From assembly GCF_014652475.1 (NCBI RefSeq), contig NZ_BMYW01000012.1, positions 31,735-95,734 of the forward strand: 64,000 nt of DNA. The letters are read 5' to 3'. Made by a program: the position numbers and the translations under genes. This DNA is from Vogesella alkaliphila. GTDB lineage: Bacteria; Pseudomonadota; Gammaproteobacteria; Burkholderiales; Chromobacteriaceae. Positions 50,936-62,108 of the stretch are shown here, in pieces (the first letter of the stretch is position 1; each line of letters starts with the position of its first letter). The notes under the pieces were generated by a model, which searched no databases, was not told the origin of the DNA, and saw nothing but the letters and a program-made list of their open reading frames with translations.

Positions 50936-51946
50936 TCAGCGTGCGGCGAGGCTGGCGGCCAGCCGTTTCAGGCTGTGCCAGGCGTCACCCTGCGCCACGC
51001 CCTTGATCTGGCGGTCGATGTGCGCGCACTCGGTCAGCGCCTGCATCAGCCGCGCGCCGCCGATGCGCTTCAGCGCCGGCTCCGCCAGCCGCTGCTTGTC
51101 GCCCCACAGCCGCAACTCGCCCGCCATGTCGCGCACGCTGCGGCCGTCCTTCAGGCCGCGGCCGAGCTTGATCAGCATGCGCACGTCCTCGGTGAACGAC
51201 CACAACACCAGCACCGGTGCCTCGCCTTCCGCCTCCAGCCCGTCCAGCATGCGCGCGGCGCGCGCCACGTCGCCGGCCAGCCAGCTCTCGGACAAATGAA
51301 AGACGTCGAAGCGCGCCACGTTGGCCACCGCGTCGCGGATGTCGGCCAGGCTCAGCTCGCCCTGCGGGTACAGCAGCGCCAGCTTGTCGATCTCCTGTTT
51401 CGCCGCCAGCAGGTTGCCCTCGACGCGGTCGGCAAAGAAGCTGGCCGCGTCGTGGTTCAGGCTCTGGCCCTGGCGCTGCAGCCGCCGCGCGATCCACGCC
51501 GGCAGCTCGCCGCGCGCCACCGGTTTCGCCTCGGTGATCACCGCGCTCTTTTCCAGCGCGGCAAACCACTTGCTCTTCTGCTGGCTGCGGTCCAGCTTGG
51601 GCAGTTGCAGCAGGGTGATGGTATCCGGCGGCGGGCTTGCGGCCAACCTTTGCAGCGCCTCGCCGCCCTCCAGCCCCGGCTTGCCGCCGGGAATGCGGAT
51701 TTCCAGCAGCTTGAGGCTGGCAAACAGCGACACGCTGCTCATCGCGTCGTTCAGCTGCGACCAGTCGAAGTGCGCGCCCTCCACCGTCAGCACCTCGCGC
51801 TCGGCATAGCCGGCCTGCCGGGCGCGGCTGCGCAGCGCGTCGGCCGCCTCCAGCGCCAGCAGCGCCTCCTCGCCGTGGATCACGTACAGCGGCGCCAGAC
51901 CGCGCGCCAGCTGCGTGACAAAGGCGTCAGGGCTTAGTGCTGGCAT
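50936..51946 (-). CDS. holA: DNA polymerase III subunit delta
   Basis: A 336-residue clamp-loader subunit that opens the beta ring. Opening APLYVIHGEEALLALEAAD; FASLKLLEIRIP; ALEKSAVITEAKPV; GNLLAAKQEIDKLALLYP; and FDVFHLSESWLAGD are in the HolA order. Length is typical. Its ATG lies inside the 3' end of lptE (20-bp overlap), so the two are co-translated, a common arrangement downstream of leuS. Confidence 0.95.
   Translation of the reverse strand: MPALSPDAFVTQLARGLAPLYVIHGEEALLALEAADALRSRARQAGYAEREVLTVEGAHFDWSQLNDAMSSVSLFASLKLLEIRIPGGKPGLEGGEALQRLAASPPPDTITLLQLPKLDRSQQKSKWFAALEKSAVITEAKPVARGELPAWIARRLQRQGQSLNHDAASFFADRVEGNLLAAKQEIDKLALLYPQGELSLADIRDAVANVARFDVFHLSESWLAGDVARAARMLDGLEAEGEAPVLVLWSFTEDVRMLIKLGRGLKDGRSVRDMAGELRLWGDKQRLAEPALKRIGGARLMQALTECAHIDRQIKGVAQGDAWHSLKRLAASLAAR
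51637..51650 (-). repeat. Dispersed repeat, GG-type single copy
   Basis: TTGCGGCCAACCTT inside holA, encoding QRLAASP near residue 100. Confidence 0.8.
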
Positions 51947-52445
51947 GGCCCGGCTTCGGCAGGTAGGCGAGACGGTGCATCAGCTGCTCGGCGGCATCGC
52001 GGCGCATGTCTTCCAGCAGCAGCGCTTCCTCGCGCTCCTTGCCCAGCACCGCGCTGTCGCTGTACGTCAGCTCGCGGCGCACCACCACCGTCAGCGGCAG
52101 CGGCTGCTCGTCGCCCTTGCGCTGCACGCTGGCCTCGACGCGGTAGGTGAGCAGGTACTCGTTGACCTTGCCGCCGCGGTTGATGGTCAGGATGTCCTTG
52201 GCGTTGGCGGTGCTGTCGATGGTCAGTACCACCTCGGCGTCGGCGGCGCGGCTTTGCAGCTGCACGCGGCCGTCGCGCTGCAGCGCGCTTTGCAGCGGCT
52301 CGGCCAGGTTGCCCGCCTGCTGGATGGCGATGCTGGCAAACGGCAGCGGCGTCAGCGGTGCCGACAGCCCGCGCAGGTGAAAGCCGCAGGCGCTCAGCGC
52401 CAGCAGGGCGCCGGCCAGCAGCGTGCTCTTGATCAGTCGGTTCAT
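51927..52445 (-). CDS. lptE: LPS-assembly lipoprotein LptE
   Basis: A 172-residue outer-membrane lipoprotein that plugs LptD and helps insert LPS. The signal peptide ends in a lipobox LSAC with Cys20, followed by GFHLRG, the usual LptE opening. Later RELTYSDSAVLGKEREEALLLEDMRRDA is characteristic. It lies between leuS and holA, the conserved leuS-lptE-holA order. Confidence 0.94.
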   Translation of the reverse strand: MNRLIKSTLLAGALLALSACGFHLRGLSAPLTPLPFASIAIQQAGNLAEPLQSALQRDGRVQLQSRAADAEVVLTIDSTANAKDILTINRGGKVNEYLLTYRVEASVQRKGDEQPLPLTVVVRRELTYSDSAVLGKEREEALLLEDMRRDAAEQLMHRLAYLPKPGHASTKP

Positions 52446-52478
52446 GTGACACTCCGGTGGGCGCCGTTGTGAAAACGC

Positions 52479-52502
52479 GGCTGACGGGGATGCCCGTCAG
52501 CC
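52479..52502 (-). terminator. Terminator of leuS
   Basis: GGCTGACGGG and CCCGTCAGCC form a 10-bp stem around GATG. On the minus strand it runs into GCGTTTTC. It separates leuS from lptE. Confidence 0.7.
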
Positions 52503-52535
52503 GCCCTGTTTCCTTGCGGCGCGTGGCTAGCGGGA

Positions 52536-56538
<4,003 letters not shown>

Positions 56539-56581
56539 GTCCATCCTCCGGCGCCGGTGCTCGCCACCGGGCGCGATGCCA

Positions 56582-56587
56582 TATAAT
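56582..56587 (+). promoter_or_regulatory. -10 element before the small lipoprotein gene
   Basis: TATAAT 38 bp upstream of the ATG at 56625. The -35 is not convincing. Confidence 0.4.
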
Positions 56588-56624
56588 GCGACATTCCCTC
56601 CTACCCTCCACAAGAGACAATGTC

Positions 56625-56804
56625 ATGAAAACAGTCCTGCTTGCCAGCCTGGCGCTGCTGCTTGGCGCCTGTACCATCAGCGGCCCGCGCGTGTCGGTGA
56701 AGCCGATCGAGATCAAGCCGCTGGAAATCGAGATCGGCGACGGCCATCGCAGCAGCGGTTCCTTCTGCCCGCCGGGCCAGGCCAAGAAAGGCAACTGCTA
56801 CTAA
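56625..56804 (+). CDS. Small lipoprotein
   Basis: 59 residues. MKTVLLASLALLLGAC is a lipoprotein signal with Cys16. The mature part, TISGPRVSVKPIEIKPLEIE, is a short Pro/Ile repeat, then a tail with two cysteines (FCPPGQAKKGNC). The absence of Asp after Cys suggests outer-membrane sorting. Of unknown role; similar tiny lipoproteins occur in proteobacteria next to housekeeping genes. Confidence 0.78.
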   Translation: MKTVLLASLALLLGACTISGPRVSVKPIEIKPLEIEIGDGHRSSGSFCPPGQAKKGNCY

Positions 56805-56819
56805 GCCGCGCCTGCCCGC

Positions 56820-57425
56820 CTACGCCGGCGCCGCCAGGCGCCGGTAACGGATGAGGCCGGACTCGGTCAGCAGGTAATCCAGCTGCACGTCCCACGCCTC
56901 TTTCGGCACCGCCGCCACCCGCTGGCAGTCGAAGGCGACGCCGACCAGCAACGGCCGACGCCAGCGGCGGAAGCCGTTGAGGTAGGCCAGCGTGGTGTCG
57001 TAAAAACCGCCGCCCTGCCCCATGCGGTAGCCCTGCTCGTCCACCGCCAGCAGCGGCACGAACAGGATCTCCAGATCACGGGCGCGCCAGTTGGCGCCGT
57101 CGAATTCCGGAATGCCGTAGCGGTTGTGATACCAGCGCCCGCGCGCATCCAGCACCGAAAACAGCATCTTGCGCCCGCGCAGCGGCAGCGCCGGCAGCGC
57201 CACGCGGCAGCCGTGCGCCAGTGCGCGCGCCATCAGCGCGTCCAGCCCCAGCTCCGAGCCGGTGGCGACATAGGCGCCGATGCGGCGGCCGTGGCGGAAA
57301 AAACGGCGGGCATGACGGCTGATCGCCTTTTCGGCGCGATGGCGGTATGCGGAAGGAACGGCTTTGCGCGCCAGGCGAATCTCGCGGCGCAAACGCGCCT
57401 TGTCAGCGGCAGCAGAGGGGATCAT
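56820..57425 (-). CDS. ygfA: 5-formyltetrahydrofolate cyclo-ligase
   Basis: A 201-residue ATP-dependent enzyme converting 5-formyl-THF to methenyl-THF. Motifs: KARLRREIRLARKAV, RIGAYVATGSELGLDAL, LEILFVPLLAVDEQGYRMGQGGGFYDTTLA and LLVGVAFDCQRV. Located just after 6S RNA and zapA on the same strand, the widespread zapA-ssrS-ygfA arrangement in which 6S RNA and ygfA share a transcript. Confidence 0.94.
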   Translation of the reverse strand: MIPSAAADKARLRREIRLARKAVPSAYRHRAEKAISRHARRFFRHGRRIGAYVATGSELGLDALMARALAHGCRVALPALPLRGRKMLFSVLDARGRWYHNRYGIPEFDGANWRARDLEILFVPLLAVDEQGYRMGQGGGFYDTTLAYLNGFRRWRRPLLVGVAFDCQRVAAVPKEAWDVQLDYLLTESGLIRYRRLAAPA

Positions 57426-57440
57426 GGGCGGAAGGGGGAG

Positions 57441-57620
57441 TCCCCCGCGAGAGTCGATCGGGCCGAATTCGCTTGTACCCTGTTTCCAGGGGGGGTCGCC
57501 GGCCAGTAGCTTCGGGCACATCCGCAAAGGGACGCGACACACCTGCTACTCATGCTGACAACCAAAAGCGAACGCATTGGTACAAAGGAATTATGGGCCG
57601 TCTCGAACACCGCAGGGGAT
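57441..57620 (-). ncRNA. ssrS: 6S RNA
   Basis: About 180 nt on the minus strand, in the gap between zapA and ygfA. The 5' part reads CCCCTGCGGTGTTCGAGAC, typical of betaproteobacterial 6S RNA, and pairs with the 3' part TCGCGGGGG to close the stem. GCCCGAAGCTACTGGCCGGC and a CCCCCCCTGG stretch lie in the middle. 6S RNA mimics an open promoter and holds sigma-70 RNA polymerase in stationary phase. Ends are estimated. Confidence 0.85.
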
Positions 57621-57635
57621 TGAACGGATATTCGT

Positions 57636-57950
57636 CTAGAACAGGTTTTGCTGGCTCTGGCGTAACGCCTCGTCAGCGGCCTCGCTCATGTGTTGTATTT
57701 TACGCCGGATTGTCGCCATCTCCAAGCCACCATCGCCGACTTTTACCTTCAGCAGGTCGTGGGCGATGTTGAGCGCGGCCATGATCGCGATCTTGTCGGC
57801 GTCGACGATGCGGCCACCGCTCTGGATCGCCTGGATCTTGTCGCCCAGCAGGCGCACCGCCTGCTCCAGCGTGTCGCGCTCTTCCAGCGGCGTGCCGATG
57901 GTGAACTGGCGCCCGAGCAGGGTCACCTCTACCTGTACGATCTCGCTCAT
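57636..57950 (-). CDS. zapA: Cell division protein ZapA
   Basis: A 104-residue FtsZ-ring stabiliser. Family features: VEVTLLGRQFTIGTPLEERDTLEQAVRLL, DKIAIMAALNIAHDLLKV, then a C-terminal coiled coil (EMATIRRKIQHMSEAADEAL). Its ATG overlaps the preceding coiled-coil gene's stop as ATGA. 6S RNA follows. Confidence 0.95.
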   Translation of the reverse strand: MSEIVQVEVTLLGRQFTIGTPLEERDTLEQAVRLLGDKIQAIQSGGRIVDADKIAIMAALNIAHDLLKVKVGDGGLEMATIRRKIQHMSEAADEALRQSQQNLF

Positions 57951-58150
57951 TCGGCATCCTCCTGCGGCAGGCGCGTCATCAGCGCGGCAACGCGGTGGCG
58001 GGTTTCCTCCAGCGCGAATTTCATTTCGGCATTTTCCTTCATGGTCTGCGCCAGCACCTCGGCGAAGCGGCCATTCTGGTTTTCCAGCTCGTGGATGCGC
58101 GCAATCAGCGCCACCACACGGCCTTCCAGATAATCGAGTTCTTGTTCCAT
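57947..58150 (-). CDS. Short coiled-coil protein, TIGR02449/ZapB-like
   Basis: 67 residues, nearly all heptad-rich: EQELDYLEGRVVALIARIHELENQNGRFAEVLAQT. It matches the small coiled-coil proteins that precede zapA in many proteobacteria and resemble the divisome factor ZapB. ATG at 58150. Translationally coupled to zapA. Confidence 0.82.
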   Translation of the reverse strand: MEQELDYLEGRVVALIARIHELENQNGRFAEVLAQTMKENAEMKFALEETRHRVAALMTRLPQEDAE

Positions 58151-58306
58151 AGCGGCGAGGATAGCCAAGGGTAGTGGAGGCGTCAAACCGGGTCTGCCGC
58201 CGTTGCCCGGCACGGGCGAACGGCGCAGCGACCGCCCGATTTTACGTCGTGCCGCGCATCGATGTCAGCACAATATGCCGCGCCGCAACGAAATGGCGCG
58301 CCGGCC

Positions 58307-59176
58307 TCAGCCCGCCGGCAAACGCTGCCGCGCGGCGTCGATCTGGCGGCACAGCCGGGCGGCACCGTCGGCCAGGCGCGGGCCGGGACGGCTGATGCTG
58401 TCCTCGGCCAGCAGCGACAGGTTGCCCAGCGCCACCGCCGGCAGTTGCGGCCAACGTTGCCAGTCCGCCAGCTGCCGCGCGCCGAAGGCCAGGATCAGCT
58501 GCGGCCTGCGCGCCAGCACCGCCTCGACACTGACCTGCGGCGCCGGCACCGCGGCGTCGGCAAACACGTTGCGACCGCCACACAACTGGATCAGGCTGTC
58601 GACAAAGCTGAGGCGACTGACACTGAACAAGGGCGTGTCGCCGACCTGCACGAAGGTCGCCACCGGCCGCGCCGTCGCGTAGCGCTGCCGCAGGCTGGCG
58701 AATTGCCGCTCGAAGCGCGCCGCCTGCTGCGCCGCACCGCGCTCCTGCCCGCTGAGGGTACCCAGCGCGCGCATTTCGCGGGCGATGTCGGCCACGCTCT
58801 GCGGCGCGCTGACATACAGCGGGATGCCCAGCGCGCGCAGGCGCGCCAGCTCGCGCGGATGACCGCCGTCGCGCCAGGCCACCACCAGCTCCGGGCGCAG
58901 GCGCAGGATCGCCTCCAGGCTGATGCCGGTGTAACTGCCGACGCGCGGCAGTTGCCTGGCCGCCAGCGGATGGTCGCTGTACTCGACCACCGCCACGATC
59001 TGCGCGGCGGCGCCGATCGCGTACAGCGTCTCCACCGCGTGCGGCACCAGCACCACGATGCGGCGTGCCGGCGCCGCCAGCGTCACCGTCTGCCCCAGCC
59101 CGTCCGTCACCGACAGCTGCGCGGCGGCCGGCAGCCCCCAGCCCAGCGCCAGGACCATGGCCGCCAGCCGTCTCAC
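58307..59176 (-). CDS. btuF: Periplasmic cobalamin-binding protein (BtuF-like)
   Basis: A 289-residue exported protein of the TroA-like binding fold. The signal peptide ends near AAAQ at about 22. DGLGQTVTLAAPARRIVVLVPHAVETLYAIG is the usual BtuF/HemT opening; LPRVGSYTGISLEAILRLRPELVVAW follows. The GTG at 59176 overlaps the cobU stop (GTGA). It should hand vitamin B12 to BtuCD, but no btuC or btuD is adjacent in this window. The ligand is supported by the riboswitch upstream of the operon. Confidence 0.85.
   Translation of the reverse strand: MRRLAAMVLALGWGLPAAAQLSVTDGLGQTVTLAAPARRIVVLVPHAVETLYAIGAAAQIVAVVEYSDHPLAARQLPRVGSYTGISLEAILRLRPELVVAWRDGGHPRELARLRALGIPLYVSAPQSVADIAREMRALGTLSGQERGAAQQAARFERQFASLRQRYATARPVATFVQVGDTPLFSVSRLSFVDSLIQLCGGRNVFADAAVPAPQVSVEAVLARRPQLILAFGARQLADWQRWPQLPAVALGNLSLLAEDSISRPGPRLADGAARLCRQIDAARQRLPAG
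58445..58459 (-). repeat. Dispersed repeat, CG-type single copy
   Basis: TTGCGGCCAACGTTG inside btuF, read in the WPQ frame (WQRWPQL near residue 242). Confidence 0.8.
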
Positions 59177-59706
59177 ACCGGCGCCTTCAGCGGCAAAGGT
59201 TGGCCGCACGCCACCAGCGTCACCCGCTGGCACAGAGCGGCGACGTCCTGGTTCAGCCGCCCCAGCTCGTCGACGAAGTGGCGGGTCTCGGCGCCGAGCG
59301 GCACCACGCCCCAGCCGATCTCGTTGCTGACCAGCAGCACCGCGGCCGGCGTGGCGGCCAAGGACGCCAGCAACGCGGCGCGTTCGCGTTGCCAGTCGTC
59401 GGCCCGGAACTGGCCGTCGGCGTCGAAAAAGCGCATCAGCCACATGCCGAGGCAGTCGACCAGCAACAGGCTGCCGGCCGCACCCTCTGCCGTGATCAGC
59501 GCCGCCAGCCCCGGTCCGGCCTCGACCAGCCCCCAGGCCGCCGGACGGCGGGCGCGATGGTGGGCGATGCGCGCGGCAAAGCTGTCGTCGTCGCGCCGCT
59601 CGGCGGTGGCGACGTACAGCACCGGCCCGTGATGGGCCAGTGCCAGCTGCTCGGCGTAACGGCTCTTGCCGCTGCGGGCGCCGCCGGTGATCAGATGCGT
59701 GCTCAT
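59173..59706 (-). CDS. cobU: Adenosylcobinamide kinase/guanylyltransferase
   Basis: A 177-residue enzyme activating cobinamide for salvage or completion of cobalamin. P-loop TGGARSGKSRYAEQLA; VLYVATAERRDDD; LLVDCLGMWLMRFF; VLLVSNEIGWGVVPL near 115. ATG at 59706 after AGGAG. Overlaps btuF at its 3' end and follows btuB after a hairpin terminator, so it is expressed by read-through or from an internal promoter. Confidence 0.94.
   Translation of the reverse strand: MSTHLITGGARSGKSRYAEQLALAHHGPVLYVATAERRDDDSFAARIAHHRARRPAAWGLVEAGPGLAALITAEGAAGSLLLVDCLGMWLMRFFDADGQFRADDWQRERAALLASLAATPAAVLLVSNEIGWGVVPLGAETRHFVDELGRLNQDVAALCQRVTLVACGQPLPLKAPV
59195..59208 (+). repeat. Dispersed repeat, GG-type single copy
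   Basis: AAAGGTTGGCCGCA near the 3' end of cobU, read in the CGQP frame (VACGQPL). Confidence 0.78.
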
Positions 59707-59727
59707 GCTCAACTCCTGCCGGAAATC

Positions 59728-59759
59728 AAAAACGACCTGCCCGGCGGGCGGACAGGTCG
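59728..59759 (-). terminator. Terminator between btuB and cobU
   Basis: CGACCTG and CAGGTCG pair around a GC-rich loop. Five A at 59728-59732 give the T-run on the minus strand. It lies 36-67 bp after btuB and about 22 bp before the cobU start. Confidence 0.8.
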
Positions 59760-59794
59760 CGTCGTGCGACACACCGGGGCGATGCCCGACGGGC

Positions 59795-61633
59795 TTACTG
59801 GGCGTAGCGTACGCCGACGAACCAGCCGCGGCGAGGCTGATTGTAGTCTTTGACGGTCTCGTAGCGCTTGTCGCCGACATTGCTCAGCCTGGCGTTCAGC
59901 GTCCACTGCTTGTCCAGCTGGTAGTCGGCACCGAGGTTGAGCACGCCGTAGCCGCCCAATACCTTGTCGGCGCTGTTATCGGCATCGTCGTAGCGGCGGC
60001 CGCTGGCGCGCCATTCCGCACTGAGGCGGGTGCGGTCCAGCTGCCAGCCGGCCGTCAGCGCACCGAACAGCTTGGCGTGGCGTGCCAGCAGCTTGCCGGA
60101 GGGCTGGCTGCGCGGCCGCTGCGAGGTGATGCTGCCGGCGAGGCTGAAATCGCCCCAGCTACGGCCGGCTTCCAGCGTCTGGCCGGTGATGCGCGCCTCG
60201 TCGATATTGACCTGCAGCCCGTCGGTCGCCGATTTGCTGGCGATCAGCTTGTCGATCCGGTTATCGAACACGATCACGCTGAAGTAGTCACCCTGCTGCC
60301 GCCACTTCAGCGACAGCTCGCGGTTGCGCGCCTCTTCCGGGCGCAGAGCCGGGTTGCCGTGATAGCTGGCGCCGGAGCCGCTCCAGTACAGCTGGTTGAA
60401 GGTCGGCGCCTTGAACGCGGTGCCGTAGGCGGCGCCGAGCAACCACTGCGGTGTCAACGCGTAGCCGTAGCCGAGCTGGCCGGTGGCCTTGTCGCCGAAC
60501 TGCGAGTTGTCGTCGTGGCGCAGGCTGCCCTGCAGCCGGTGCGCGCCGAAGCTGCCCTGGTAGGCGGCGAACAGCGAATCCACGCTGCGGCTGGTACCGT
60601 TGAAGCTGCTCAGGGTCTCGACCTGCTGCTCGGTACGCGCCGCGCCGAGGCTGAACTGGCCGACGCCCTGCCACTGCACGTCGTGCTGCCACTGCCACTC
60701 CTGCTGGCGGGTAGCGGCAATCGCGGACGGCTTGCTGAAATTGCCCTTGGTAAAGGTGTGCTGCCGGTCATTGGTCTCGGCGTAGCGCAAGGTACTCTGC
60801 CAGTTGGCGCGCAGCTGGTTTTTCAGCTCGATGCTGTGCCCCTGCAAGCGCGTACGCAGCTCGTCCGCCTTGTTGACGGTGGCGTCGTAGGCGCTGCTGG
60901 CCTCGGTCTGGTACAGGTTCAGCCCCAGGCTGTGGCCGGCGGCCAGCTCGTGCTGCACGCTGGCGAGATAGGTGGTGTTCTCGTAGCCGTCACGGTCGGG
61001 GTTGTACTTGCCCGGCTGAAAGCGGCGTGAGGAAATGCCGTCGGTGCGGTTGTGCTCCAGCGCGAGGTTGAAGGCGGTGCTGCCGGCCTTGCCGGACAGC
61101 CCGGCACCACTGCTGCGCTTGTGTTCGGCACCGATGCTGGCATGGAAGCTCAGCGCCGGTCGGCCTTCACCACGCTTGGTGAAGATCTGGATCACGCCGC
61201 CGATGGCGTCGGCGCCATACAGGCTGGAGGCCGGGCCGCGCAGGATCTCGATTTTTTCGATCGCCGCCAGCGGCAGGTGTTCCAGCGAGGTGGTACCCGA
61301 GGTGACCGAGGCGATGCGCATGCCGTCGACCAGCACCAGCACGTGATCGGGCTTGCTGCCGCGCAGCAGCAGGCTGGCGGACTTGCCTTCGCCGCCGTTG
61401 CTGTAGGCCTCGACTCCCGGCTGGCGGCTGAGCAATTCCGGCAGCGTCAGGCTGCCGGACTGCTCGATTTCCTCGCGGCCGAGCACGGTGACGTCGGCCA
61501 GCACGCGGCTGAGCGGGATCGCGCTGCGGGTGGCGGTGACCACCACGGTCTCGCCGGTGGCGACGGGATCGGCTACGGCGGCATGACCGGAAGCCAGCGC
61601 CAGCAGCGCGACCAGGGTTTTGTTGTCAAACAT
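59795..61633 (-). CDS. btuB: TonB-dependent vitamin B12 receptor BtuB
   Basis: A 612-residue outer-membrane gate for cobalamin. The signal peptide MFDNKTLVALLALASGHAAVA is followed by the TonB box region ETVVVTATR. The plug domain has LPELLSRQPGV, ASLLLRGSKPDHVLVLVDGMRI, SLEHLPLAAIEKIEILRGPASSLYGADAIGGVIQIFTK. The 22-strand barrel ends RGWFVGVRYAQ. A cobalamin riboswitch in its leader confirms the substrate. Start at 61633. Confidence 0.95.
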   Translation of the reverse strand: MFDNKTLVALLALASGHAAVADPVATGETVVVTATRSAIPLSRVLADVTVLGREEIEQSGSLTLPELLSRQPGVEAYSNGGEGKSASLLLRGSKPDHVLVLVDGMRIASVTSGTTSLEHLPLAAIEKIEILRGPASSLYGADAIGGVIQIFTKRGEGRPALSFHASIGAEHKRSSGAGLSGKAGSTAFNLALEHNRTDGISSRRFQPGKYNPDRDGYENTTYLASVQHELAAGHSLGLNLYQTEASSAYDATVNKADELRTRLQGHSIELKNQLRANWQSTLRYAETNDRQHTFTKGNFSKPSAIAATRQQEWQWQHDVQWQGVGQFSLGAARTEQQVETLSSFNGTSRSVDSLFAAYQGSFGAHRLQGSLRHDDNSQFGDKATGQLGYGYALTPQWLLGAAYGTAFKAPTFNQLYWSGSGASYHGNPALRPEEARNRELSLKWRQQGDYFSVIVFDNRIDKLIASKSATDGLQVNIDEARITGQTLEAGRSWGDFSLAGSITSQRPRSQPSGKLLARHAKLFGALTAGWQLDRTRLSAEWRASGRRYDDADNSADKVLGGYGVLNLGADYQLDKQWTLNARLSNVGDKRYETVKDYNQPRRGWFVGVRYAQ

Positions 61634-61710
61634 GAATACACACTCCGGGATGGGAAAAAGGGAGTGCGGAGAAATCAGGACCAAAAGACATGCGCACCGG
61701 CCGTTGCGGC

Positions 61711-61731
61711 AGGCGAACTGTCAGCTCGCCT
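61711..61731 (-). promoter_or_regulatory. Small hairpin in btuB leader
   Basis: AGGCGA and TCGCCT pair across a 9-base loop between the riboswitch core and the btuB start; possibly part of the expression platform. No U-run follows, so translation control is likelier. Confidence 0.35.
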
Positions 61732-61774
61732 CCCCGCGATGCTCCAGCAAGACGCGATTCCGCCGCGTCTGTTG

Positions 61775-61955
61775 CAGGCCGGTCTCCGGGCTTGGTCATG
61801 CGGGGCAACGCCTTCCCGTCCCTGCGGGACAGTGGCGAGTGTTGCACCTTGGGCGCGATATGCGCGCCCAGACCTTACCGTTGCGGGGGCAGCGCCGGAC
61901 TTGCACCGGCTTCCCAGTTTCACCCGGCGCGCTTGGGGCACGCCGGACACCTGCA
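61775..61955 (-). promoter_or_regulatory. Cobalamin riboswitch
   Basis: On the minus strand the leader contains GCCGGTGCAAGTCCGGCGCT followed by GCCCCCGCAACGGTAA, the conserved core and B12 box, framed by AAACTGGGAAG and, downstream, GACCAAGCCCGGAGACCGGCC. These landmarks are in canonical order. High adenosylcobalamin should reduce btuB and probably cobU-btuF expression. Ends are estimated. Confidence 0.95.
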
Positions 61956-61963
61956 GGGGCGGG

Positions 61964-61969
61964 ATTATA
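61964..61969 (-). promoter_or_regulatory. -10 element for the riboswitch transcript
   Basis: TATAAT on the minus strand about 10-15 bp before the riboswitch. The -35 region is poor, so this is a weak or assisted promoter. Confidence 0.5.
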
Positions 61970-62056
61970 CCTGCATGCCACCGCCACTGCCTGCCGGCGC
62001 CGGCATGGGCACAGAAACACCCGATCCTGGCGCAGGAGCCAAGAATGCAGCACGGC

Positions 62057-62089
62057 AAAAGGCCCCGTCCGACAGTACCGGACGGGGCC
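62057..62089 (-). terminator. Terminator of the second TonB receptor gene
   Basis: GGCCCCGTCCG and CGGACGGGGCC form an 11-bp stem around ACAGTAC. AAAA at 62057-62060 is the T-run on the minus strand, 20 bp past the stop. Confidence 0.9.
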
Positions 62090-62108
62090 AGGCGCGACAG
62101 GCAGGCGC

